Below are positions 41,377 through 51,700 of a stretch of DNA of 64,000 bases, one piece after another. The position numbers and the translations under genes are program-made. Each line of letters starts with the position of its first letter. Position 1 is the stretch's first letter. Source of the stretch: Fagopyrum homotropicum (lineage: Eukaryota > Streptophyta > Magnoliopsida > Caryophyllales > Polygonaceae); NCBI GenBank assembly GCA_033239125.1, contig BSWB01000008.1:3998001-4062000 (forward strand). The letters are read 5' to 3'. Below the pieces are notes generated by a model that worked only from the letters and a program-made list of their open reading frames with translations, had not been told where the DNA came from and did not search any database.

Positions 41377-44208
41377 ATGCCAACTGAGGTGGAGCCACAT
41401 AAAGCAGAGGAGAAAACTGAAGTTTATATTCCACCTCCTGCTTATAAACCACCACTTCCATTTCCCCAGTCAAGGGCCAGAGCACATCTAGACAATCATT
41501 TTGGTAAGTTCCTTGACTTGATGAATAAACTACACATTAATATTCCTTTCCTTGATGCTATTCTAGGGATGCCCGCCTATGGGAAGTTCTTGAAAGAGAT
41601 TCTATCAAGGAAGAGGAAGCTGGAAGACTTTGGTGAAGTAAGGATGACATCTAAATCCTCGGAGCTTATTCAAATCATGAAGGAGAAGATGCCACCCAAG
41701 TTAAGAGATCCCGGCTCATTTTGCATCCCCATTCAAGTTGGGGATGTCACTTGTGAATCCTTATGTGATCTCGGAGCCAGCGTGAGCATCATTCCGCTGG
41801 AGCTATGTGTTAAGATCGGACTTAGAGAGCCCAAGCCGGTTAAGATACAGTTATACATGGCGGACCGCTCCATTACCCATCCCGTGGGCATTCTGGAAGA
41901 CGTTCCGGTCAAGTTAGGTAACTTCTATTTACCTATAGACTTTGTTGTGCTTGACATTCCCGCAGATTATCCCGTTCCTATCATTCTCGGGAGGCCATTT
42001 CTAGCAACTTCGGGTTGCCATGTGGATTGTAAGAACGCCAAGCTGAAGTTCAATATTGGCGGAGATGAAGTGGAATTCGCATTACTTGCGGCTATGAAAG
42101 GAGAGCAGCTAGGAGATGATATCTTCAACATCTATGATGAAGAAGAATCAAGAGAATTGGTGAGCTCTATCTTTATTAACGATCCACTTGAAAAATTTAT
42201 TAGTTTTAGTTTAATGGAGGAAGGTATAGATGCTTCTTGTGATGCAGATATACGGAGCTTAAAGGCACTGGAAGAAGATCCAGGAGCTAAAACTGAAAGA
42301 CTAATCCAGGATAAGAAGATCTCCAGTTTCGGTTCCAGTTGCAGCACCTCGACCGAGGCACTTTTTGGACCAAGCGAGGTGACTGAAGAACATCTCGGTC
42401 AACCTCTCTAGACCTCGACCGAGGTCAAAAGCGAGATGATGTCAACTGAGACTTCTGAAGGTCCAGTTCCTCAATTTTCCCCACTGAAAGAAGGAAGCAA
42501 GGATCCTCCGCAGAAAGCACCCCTTCTTGTGGAGCTTAAATAACTCCCAAGTCATTTGAGGTATGTCTTTCTTGGACCGGATTCTACCTATCCCGTTATT
42601 GTTAGTGCTTTCCTCTCCGAATCTGAATTATCTAAACTAATGCATGTCCTGAGGAAGCATCAAAAGGCTTTGGGTTATACCATTGATGATCTTATTGGCA
42701 TTAAGCCTTCTTTCTGCATGCATAGAATACTAATGGAGGACGATCATAAGACTTCACGGGAACCTCAAAGATGGTTAAATCCGATCATGAAAGAGGTTGT
42801 GAAGAAAGAAATTCTTAAGTTGTTGGATGCAGGTATCATATATCCTATCTCGGACAGCAAGTGGGTTAGCCCAATACATGTAGTTCCGAAGAAAGGAGGG
42901 ATGACCGTTGTGACGAATAAGAACAACGAGTTAATCCCGACTAGGACCGTCACGGGCTGGAGGGTTTGCATTGATTATAGGAAGCTGAACACGGCCACTC
43001 GGAATGACCATTTTCCACTTCCCTTCATTGATCAAATGCTCGAACGGTTGGCCCAGCATTCACACTTCTGCTATTTTGACGGCTATAGTGGTTTCTTCCA
43101 GATTCCTATCCATCCGGATGATCAGGAGAAGACCACTTTCACTTGTCTATGGGGGACATTCGCTTATAGGAGGATGCCATTTGGATTATGCAATGCACCC
43201 GCTACCTTCCAATGATGCATGATGGCTATCTTTTCCGAGTATATAGAGGAGATCATGGAGGTATTTATGGATGATTTTTCAGTATATGGTTCCTCTTTTG
43301 ATGATTGCCTCTTTAACCTTTCTCTAGTGCTACAAAGATGTGAAGACACTAATCTCGTCTTAAATTGGGAGAAGTGTCACTTTATGGTTAATGAAGGCAT
43401 TGTGCTAGGACAACTCGTTTCTAATTGAGGCATTGAGGTCGATCGCGCTAAGATCGAGACCATTGAGAAACTCCCTCCCCCTTGTTTTGTTAAAGGTGTG
43501 AGGAGTTTTCTCGGGCATGCAGGTTTCTACAGGAGATTCATCAAGGACTTCTCGAATATTTCTAAACCGCTAACTAACCTCTTGAATAAAGATGTTATTT
43601 TTGAGTTTTTGCAGGAATGTTTTGATGCATTTTACAGGATTAAGGAAGCGTTGATCTCCGCTCCCATTATCCAGCCTCCGGATTAGACCTTGCCCTTTGA
43701 GATCATGTGCGATGCGAGTGATGTGGTGGTAGGAGCGGTGCTTGGACAAAAGAAGGACAGGCGGACCACCGACATCTACTATGCTATCAAGACGCTAGAT
43801 GAGGCCCAGCGTAACTACGTCACCACCGAGAAGGAGCTATTGGCGGTTGTATATGCTTTCGAGAAGTTTCGTTCTTACCTAGTAGGGGCGAAGGTCATTG
43901 TCTACACCGACCATGCAGCCATACAATACTTACTTACTAAGAAGGATGCAAAGCCACGCCTTATTCGATGGATTCTCTTGCTTCAAGAGTTTGACCTTGA
44001 GATCCGCGATAAGAAGGGGTCCGAAAATTTTGTTGCGGACCACCTCAGCCGGCTACCTCCTTCTTCACGCGAGAAGGACGACCCACCCATAGACGATTCA
44101 TTCCCCAATGAGCACTTACACTTGTTGGAGCATTTGATAGATTTCCTTACCTCACCCCATGATGAAGGTGAAGTATGGGGTGAGGATACCTCCCACCTTG
44201 TTTAGAGA
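41377..44208 (+). pseudogene. pol: Athila-2 protease, RT and RNase H; integrase deleted
   Basis: The reading frame is kept throughout but is broken by stops at 42412 (TAG), near 42551 (TAA), 43216 (TGA), 43426 (TGA) and 43687 (TAG). The protease is whole (DLGASVSIIPLELC to ILGRPFLATSG). RT has YRKLNTAT, YSGFFQIPIHP and FMDDFSVYG at about 43266. RNase H has CDASDVVVGAVLGQ and YTDHAAIQYLL. After ENFVADHLSRL and a few more residues the frame jumps to EVWGEDTSHLV, which matches the last part of Athila-1 integrase, so about 380 codons were removed. At three stops Athila-1 has Arg, Arg and Trp, consistent with CGA-to-TGA and TGG-to-TAG changes. Confidence 0.9.
42345..42438. repeat. CCTCGACCGAGG palindrome cluster in the Athila-2 protease-RT linker
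   Basis: CCTCGACCGAGG occurs twice, with AGCGAGGT, CATCTCGGTC and GCGAGAT half-sites between or beside. It is at the same place as the CCACGGCCGTGG cluster of Athila-1 (12311-12430). Another cluster lies at 41308-41392. Confidence 0.85.
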
Positions 44209-45038
44209 AATCATACGGTCCAGCTAGCGACCTTAAATCAAGCGCTTCTTAGGAGGCAACCCAAGGTATTGCTTTCTTTTCCCTTTTTCTAGTCTAGCTT
44301 TAGATAGTTTGCTTTTGCTTTGCTTTGTTTTCTTTTTGGCGTCCTAGACAGACAACAAGTGACATATAAGGAAGGAATACAACCCATGAGCACAACTGGA
44401 AGGACAGAAGTTCAAGAATTTGAGAAGACGGAGTCTGACTGAGACACATCTCGGTTGCTATCACAGCACCTCGACCGAGATGATTCTTGAGCAACCGAGG
44501 CGACTAGGGTTTCTGAAGATCCACCTCGGTCCGTACACCTCGGTCCAGTCGAGACCATCTCGACCGAGGTGACAACAGTTCCACAAAAGGGTATAAAAAG
44601 GGCTGAAGATTTCTCTCTCCTCTCTTTACCCTCTTCTCGACCGCGGCGCATCTTCCACCTCGCTCCTCCATTCTTTGCTCATTTTCGACGATTCTTGCTT
44701 CCATACTGAGAGGAAAGCATCGAGGATCGTATTGCAAGCACCAATCTGCAGAAAGAACGAATCGAATCGACCGAATCTGGATAATTATCGAAAAAACCCT
44801 AACTTCGTCTTTCCCTACTGATTTCTCTCGTTTTGGGCTTTGGTTGCCCCTACATTTGCTAAGAAACAGATTAAGTACCCCATAGGAACCTGTGGTAGTG
44901 ATTTTGGGGAAAAAGAACTGGATTTTTGAGGGAATCGATCGAACAAATTTTCGCCTCGGTCCAGTCGGCCTGTGCCTCGACTGAGGTGTTCTACAGGGTT
45001 GTCAGAGCAACCGAGGTGACCTGACAGATTACAGAAAG
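44209..45038 (+). other. Athila-2 interval between pol and ORF3
   Basis: Contains CAAGCGCTTCTTAGGAGGCA, the same junction that follows pol in Athila-1 (about 9225-9250). It then has two palindrome clusters at 44446-44573 and 44952-45022 (CACCTCGACCGAGATG, CACCTCGGTCCAGTCGAGA, CCTCGACTGAGG and similar). No gene is seen. Confidence 0.75.
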
Positions 45039-46463
45039 ATGAGTTCTGACAGGCAGTTGGTCCTGAGGGACAGATCTTCTCCTTCTCCTTCTTCTACTTC
45101 CCGCCGTACTAGACCGGTGATCCACGAGAGACACCAAGTCGATTATGACCACATAGCGGCCCGTCCAGTGATTGCACCCCGCTTCCTGGACGTTTCAGCT
45201 TTTGACTGCCTCCACGTTGATGATGATCTGAGGCGTATGATTTCTGCTGTGGGCTGGAGCAGTTCACAGAGATTAGAGCTCCGGCCTATCTAGAGCCGAC
45301 CCTGGAGTTTGTCAGCTCCTTTACCTACCTGCCTACCGAGCACGCCGTGAAGTACCGGTTGATGAACCAAAACTACTTGGTTCCTTTAGATCACTGGCGG
45401 GATATCTTTGGCTTCCCAATCCCGACAGTTGCTGATTTTCCCTCCCGAGTTGTAGCTAGGGAGTTTTGGGGACAGATAGCTCACGTGGTTGAGTATGCAG
45501 ACCGATGGCGACCTGGAGATTCCAGAGAGAGGATCATATTCCATCTAGCTTTTAGACTAGCTCACAGGATCTTCAATGAGACTCTTCTGGCGCGTACTGA
45601 GACGTCCCAGAAGGTTAGACAGGGGGAGCTTCTGAGCTTATACTGCATGGTGACTGGAGGAGTCCCAGATTTTGGATTAATGCTGGCAGAGGATTTTGCA
45701 TAAGATCAAGGCAAAGGCGAGTGGCGACATCTGCTGTGGAGGTATTGTGACTCACATAGCGAGTTACATGGATATGGACCTCAGTGCTTGCACCATGGTG
45801 GCGGCTGTCAAGCCGCTTGGACTTCAGGAGATGATCACTCGGAGGATACTAGTTCCCCGAGGACTCACTACGTCATATGTGGCGATGCCATGGGAGCCGA
45901 CTACACCGCAAGGGATCAGATGGTCAGCTCAGTTCTCCGTGTTTGATCCACATTACTGGCAGACTGCATGGATCCCATTTATGGAGGATGCTAGAGAGGC
46001 GGCAGCTACAGCAGCTCAGGGGCCAGCTGAGGAGGATGAGGCTGAGGAGGCTGATGATGATGAAGATGGTGGTGTTCCTATGGATACGGGCACAGATACG
46101 GCTGGGACTAGTGCGCCGGTCATCGATTTGGATGATGACGAGACTGAGACCGAGCCGGCTGTAGCACCAACACGTCCCGCTAGGCGTAGGGTAAGCTGGC
46201 AGAGGGATCCAGATGCTCACCGTCGGATCGATGACCTCACCTATTAGATGATAGACTCCTATGCTGCCCTGACTGTAGACATCCAGGAGAGATTTGACGA
46301 CCAGCGCCGAGAGATCGAGGGTTGGACTCATCAGATGCTAGAGGGCCAGCACTATCAGCGACGGATGGCGGAGATCCAGTTTGAGCATGTCATGGGTTAT
46401 CCATTTGACCCATCCCAGTACCCGTATGTGCCACCACCACCGCCACCGGATCGGGATTATTGA
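45039..46463 (+). pseudogene. Athila-2 third ORF, broken
   Basis: Homologous to Athila-1 ORF3: YRLMNQNYLVPLDHWRDIFG, REFWGQIAHVVEYADRWRPG, LAHRIFNETLLARTETSQKV, and GGIVTHIASYMDMDLSACT. The frame shifts near 45270-45290 and shifts back near 45697, with stops at 45291 (TAG), about 45701 (TAA) and 46245 (TAG). The C-terminal part is acidic, then Pro-rich, ending YPYVPPPPPPDRDY, as in Athila-1. It cannot be made as one protein. Confidence 0.85.
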
Positions 46464-46551
46464 GAGCTTGCAGGATTTTCTTTCTTTATTTATTATGCAG
46501 CTCAGCTATGTCCGGTGAGTACTTTATTCCTCTAGACTTATTTTGACCTAT

Positions 46552-46585
46552 TGGGACAATGTGTCCCAAGTATGGGGTATTGATG
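46552..46585 (+). other. Athila-2 PPT-like tract
   Basis: GGGACAATGTGTCCCAAGTA followed by TGGGGTATTG, the counterpart of 6771-6800 in Athila-1 rather than of the LTR-adjacent PPT, since Athila 3' non-coding sequence continues after it. Confidence 0.6.
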
Positions 46586-46687
46586 TACTATTCGACTTTT
46601 ATGATGTATGACTTAACTCTATCGGATATATGTATTTTATTCCGCTCTATGCGCTTATCTGAGACTGCATGCATGCATACAGTCAGT

Positions 46688-48175
46688 TTTGTGAGCTGAA
46701 ACTGCTGACTTTGAACCCGTATTTGGATAGCTTAGATCGAATATCCACCGTTGAATTTTGGATATATTGTAGATAGAAACATGTAGTTTACTGTACTAAA
46801 ATTTGCGAGAAAGTTAACGGTTGGATTAGAACTTATAAGGACTTAAAGTAGAACAGTTGGGGTGTTTTTACAGCAAAAGAAATTTTGACTAAGTATAGAA
46901 ATTCTAGTTTTTTTTTTCAACTTTAGAGATTTATGTAAGAGTTGTGGCGGGATAGTTTTGAGAGATCTTTGGTCCTTTGAGTAGCATGTACATCATAGAT
47001 GACCTGGAGATTTATTTCGGAATTTTTATATTTTTGTTCGAGCCTCGTATCTTAAGCCAAAATCGGACCTTAGCGACTTTTTATGAAATTCTATATTTAT
47101 GTGTAACTCTTATAAATCTTTAACGAACTATTCCTTGAGAGCTAGATTATGGAAATAGGTTCCAAAGGATTGTTTGGAACTAGGTTATACAAATTCTGGA
47201 GTTTTCGGGACCGGGGGTAAAATAGTCATTTTACCTTAAGAGGGCAATTTTTAGTAATTTCTCTTGAGGAGATTGTACATCTTAGAAGTTACAGACTTCT
47301 AAGAATATGAGATGTATTTTTGATACGCATGCCTTGTATAACAGGTGATTGAGTTACTACGGTTGTAGAACGAGTTGAGATTGAGCGAATTGCGATTTGA
47401 TTCAGGTAAGTCCTTGCGACTTACTTAGCTGGTTTCTGGATATTAGTTGGGTGATAATGGTTGTGTGTGTGCAATGTGTGATATAAACAAAATAACAACT
47501 TGTTAGGACGACCGCGGTTATTATGTTTTAAGGCCCAAGTGTATCTATAACGGGCCGTGACATCACTGTCCAGCTCTGCCAGGAGACTGGGAGGTTCTCT
47601 ATATCCATACCATACAGGTACACGGGGAGATGCATCAGATCCATTCCTGATGGGTACACGGGGGCGGAGGCGAGGTTTGGGAATCCCTCGTGTTACAAAA
47701 TAAGTATCATTAGTAAGAGTGAATGACTTAAATGAAGATAATAAATGGATTTGTGTGAAAGCATGATGGGTGTTTATTATTTTATGTGTGTGTACTATTA
47801 TTATTCTTCTAATGTTTAGATAACTAGCTAATGGTTATTCTGTTGTGTTTTTAGATTTACCGCATGTTAGAGCAGCAGCTGAGTGATCCGGATGTAGTGG
47901 TCAGCCGGGGCTCCGTACTCCTTAGAGTGGGGTTGGGTGTTATCTTGTTGTTTCTTTCTTCTTGTTAAAGACAATTAGACTCTTCTGCTGTTTAAGTACT
48001 ATAGGTTGTTAGACGTTGCATTCATTCCATTAAAAAAACATTTTTATGAATTTCGGTTTTTCTTATTTGTGTCTTGTTGCAAGATCCTAGTAATATTGTT
48101 GTCAAACTGAGGTCGGGACCCATTGTGAGGTCCTAACCAGTAATGTCCCGAGTTCTGAGAATTCGGGGTGTTACA
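46688..48175 (+). mobile_element. D-family 5' LTR, truncated at its left end
   Basis: The LTR ends GAATTCGGGGTGTTACA at 48175 and is directly followed by a PBS, so it is a 5' LTR of a plus-strand element. It lacks the LTR start; homology begins at about 46688, next to Athila-2. It is an inverted, diverged match to 37714-39160 (roughly 85% by eye in the parts compared). Confidence 0.75.
47406..47865 (+). promoter_or_regulatory. LTR intron remnant in the right D LTR, acceptor lost
   Basis: Donor TCAG|GTAAGTCC and branch-like CTAAT at 47828-47832 are present. The acceptor position reads CGCAT instead of CGCAG at 47861-47865. The left D copy keeps CGCAG, so this copy has probably lost the site. 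Confidence 0.5.
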
Positions 48176-48178
48176 ACA

Positions 48179-48190
48179 TGGTATCAGAGC
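48179..48190 (+). other. Primer binding site (tRNA-iMet) of the D element
   Basis: TGGTATCAGAGC, three bases after the LTR end, followed by TCTAGGTTGGCAACAATGGC. Confidence 0.92.
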
Positions 48191-50500
48191 TCTAGGTTGG
48201 CAACAATGGCACTTGAAATCTTCTGAAAGACCGAATAAGTATTTAAGCAGAACCCGAAAGGGATCTGAGTTTTGAAAAGGAATTTTGGTTTTCAAATGCA
48301 TGCATAGTCTGGTTGGGAATAGAAAAGTACGGCTGACCACCACTACTACTGTTGATCTCAGTATGCTTAGTATGGACTTTAGGTTTTACTTTAGTTGGAC
48401 GTTTTAGCTTGATTATAAAGATATGTGATATAAATAAGTATATGCCGAAGATTAGTAGAAACTATAGTTATGTTATGTCCTTAACGGAGATAACATAATG
48501 AGTTTCTCACCCCTTGACACATCTAAGTAGATTTAGAAGGGTGTCAACGTGAGGATTAGTATGCACATCTTAGGTGCATTAGGGTAGACAAACAACGGAC
48601 AACTCCTTTGAGCTTGTTGAGGAACGTCGAGACAAAAAAAAATGAAGACTAAAAGACAACACCAACGACGATGACAAGAAAGGAACCTCGAGTCAACTCA
48701 ATAAGATCAAATGAAGAAAATACATGAGTGTAGTTCCGGCAACGCGTTGGATGACCGACAAGTATACAAATTGGAATAGACAACCCATAGGTTCTTTCAA
48801 GATGGTGTAAAGCAATGTTACAACAATGGGGATGCCTTCAGAAACACAAATAGGCATAAAGGTCAAGGTGAAATATAGTAGCGATCTAGACAAGAGGCAT
48901 TGAATCTAAGCTTACTGACGGACCAGAAGGTGAAAGTTTGAGGCTAGAAGCAGAGCAGAAGATGATCACTCTCGACAAGCTACTTGCCACCACAATCAAG
49001 ATGGGAAACCGAGACAAACATAAGCGTAGGAGTCAAGATGAGATAGATTGTCCATCCCTATATGAAGCATTAAAGAGCCGAAAAAGGAAAGCTTACAGGT
49101 TGCTAGAAATGGGGAGGCACATTTCACCAACATGGAAGTGGTGTAACCTCCTAGAACACACAAGAATTACAATAAGGATCGGGATATAACAAAGACCGGA
49201 TTTCTATAAAGGCGGAAGTACAAGCAACACCCCCAGGGAGGAGGGTGTAAGAGAATGGTCTTGGTGAAAACGAGGGCCTCTAATAATTTATCACTCACGA
49301 AGGAATTTAAGCTAATAACACTAGCGGGTCATAACAGAGAACCTCTAGTGGAAAATAACTCGGGTAAAAAGAATCATGGAGAAATGCCTACAAGTTATCG
49401 TAGAAGAATTTATAAGCCCGTTGTCGGAAGACAAAAATACAACTAGACTCGTAAGAGTATAGTGCTCTTATAGGAGTGTTATTTGTAGAAGGAGCTAAGG
49501 AAGTAACCTCGTATATCAAACCTCAAAAGAGATAGAAGAAAAGTAAGTCTACGATCTTATAGAAGGTCAACTACAGACTAATGAGTAACAACAGAGAATT
49601 TACACGTGATGGCTAACTAGTGATGCTTGGTTGATAGATAAGAAGATTAAGCACAAGGTTATAAAGGAATATTATCGACATCTAGTGAATTTTTCCAAAG
49701 ATCAACGACGGTAATGGTGAAGTTAAATCAATACAAGTACTAGTAGCCTTGATGATAACCTTGAATGAGTCCAATATGACAACTCTAATAAAGAAATTAA
49801 AGAGAAGCTCTTGGCGGTCGGTAAGGACCATTGATGATAGTAATGGTGTAAAAGAGATTTTTTTTTTTTTGTGAATAGTTACTTACTACTGACTAAGGAA
49901 AGATACATATCAAAGTTAGTATGGAGGGATCCCTGTAAGAAGAACTAGAAGAGTAAGAAGAAACAAATGATTGTGAACATGTTCTAAGTCTTAATTACAT
50001 TCCACACAAATAGGACTGATGGTGCTCCTCCGAGAAAAAGTGGGGTCAAGATGTCGAGATTGACAGGGGAAACCCTTGTGATTTAAAGAAGTGATATAGA
50101 ATAATTGGAATTATAGAGGAGGCACAAACATAGAGAGTATGATTTAAAGCCTTGGTGAAATGTGTGGTCGAGTTGTGAGGTGATTGCAGATGAAATCTAC
50201 ATGTTGGCTAGAACAGACATGAGAAGGAGTAAAGTTGAATGACTAAAGACTGTTATATGGATCCGGTATTACCCCAATAAGATGATTACCGAAATGTGTA
50301 TATATAAAAGTTTAATGAGAAATGGAGGTACTCCATTCAAAATTCAAGTTGGACTGATGACATAAGAGTTGATGAAAGTAATAAGACCAACCAACGTAAT
50401 CCGTAAGGCGTATGTGAGGGAACTCAAAGGGATTTAACTATCCTATTGGTGATAAAGATTTAAAGAAGGTAAAACGACATGAGTACAAGGAAAACATACT
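48191..50500 (+). other. D element internal region, gag to RT, not readable
   Basis: 2.3 kb with only short frames. The start (48560-48900) resembles the B and F internal regions. The 83-codon frame at 48938-49189 has no recognised similarity. Protease and RT must have decayed or been deleted. Confidence 0.55.
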
Positions 50501-51700
50501 AAATGCGATGCGAGGAATTTGATTTTTGAGAAATCATATGCATTCGATATTTTGTATACAAAGGGTACAGATGACTTTGTGGTATACAATGACGCATCCA
50601 AGCTGGGCTTGGGGGTGTCTTTTGATGTAGAGGGGTAAGGTCATAGCCTATGCGTCTCAAAAATTGAAGGCGTATGAGGAGAACTACCCCACACACGACC
50701 TAGAGTTAGCTGTAGTGGTCCATGCTCTTAAGATCTAGCGTCACTATCTCTATGAGGCGACATGTCAGATCTTCACAGACCATAAGAGTCTGAAGTACAT
50801 ATTCACTCAACGGGAGTTGAATAACCGCCAGAGGGGGTGGTTAGAGTTAATCAAGGATTTCGACCTTGAGATTCTCTACCACCCCGGAAAGGCGAATATG
50901 GTAGATGACGCTTTGATCCGGAAGACGCCTCGGGAGAAGGCGATAGCCCGGTTGACAATACAGCCACAATTGTGGAGAGATTTAACTTTGTTAGAATTAG
51001 AGATTCAGTTTCCATATACAGCTAGTCAGTGGCTACTTTGGAGTTACTTCCCGATCTGTAGATGAGATCCGATAGAAGCATGCGACTTGCCCGACTTTGA
51101 CCAAGATCCGAGACAAGATGTCTCGAGATGAGGCACCTTAGTTCACTATTAGTACTGATGGAGTGATGAGATGTCAGGACCGCATCTATGTGCCATCAGA
51201 CAGTGAGTTGAGACAGAGAATATTAGGTGAGGCTCATGCTACCCCATACTCAGTACATCCTGGAGCGAGTAAGATGTACAAAGATGTGAGACGTACCTTC
51301 TGGTGGGGTGGTTTGAAGCCCGACGTGGTTCAGTATGTAGCTCAGTGTGAGACCTGTCAGCAGGTCAAGATTGAGCATCGTATGTCCAGAGGAGAGCTCC
51401 ACCTACTGCCAGTACCACAGTGGAAGGGGGAGGATATATCTATGGACCTTGTCATGGGATTGAGACTCAACAGAGGTTTTGATACTATTTGGGTGGCGGT
51501 ACACCGTCTGACAAAGGCCGCACGTTTCATTTGGATTGAGGAAAGGTGGCCTCGTCTAGTTGAGGAGTTCACCAGACACATTGTGAGGCTCCATGGAGTA
51601 TCGAGGACTATTGTTTCCGACAGGGATTGACGGTGCACCTCGAGATTTTGGCACTAGGTACATACCGCTTTGGGAACGAGTCTCCACTGTCCTTCATTGT
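50501..51700 (+). pseudogene. pol: D element RNase H and integrase, truncated
   Basis: RNase H: VVYNDASKLGLGVSFDVEG, then after a frameshift IAYASQKLKAYEENYPTHDL, with a stop where relatives have Trp (KI*RHYLYEA), then FTDHKSLKYIFTQRELNNRQ and DFDLEILYHPGKANMVDDAL. Integrase: zinc site H-H-C-C (EAHATPYSVHPGAS, QCETCQQVK), first Asp in DISMDLVMG, second Asp in IVSDRD followed by a TGA at 51628-51630. Traces of the next segment extend to about 51690. These are typical of Tekay/Del chromoviruses. At about 51700 the sequence switches to the opposite-strand RT of element F, so the rest of integrase, chromodomain, PPT and 3' LTR are gone. Confidence 0.85.

Larger units (their letters stand above)
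39691..46687 (+). mobile_element. Athila-2: decayed Athila element lacking LTRs and integrase
   Basis: Plus-strand gag, protease, RT, RNase H and ORF3 homologous to Athila-1. The PBS, both LTRs and the whole integrase are missing. The homology starts at the gag N-terminus (about 39694) and fades at about 46687, after the PPT-like tract and Athila 3' non-coding sequence. Its palindrome motif is CCTCGACCGAGG, as in Athila-3 at 63018 onward. D-family LTRs in opposite orientations flank it. Confidence 0.85.

Noticed and set aside
37714..48175. Terminal inverted repeats of a DNA transposon
   Set aside because: The arms are LTRs with PBS-adjacent ends, differ in length and sequence, and enclose retrotransposon genes. 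No transposase was seen.
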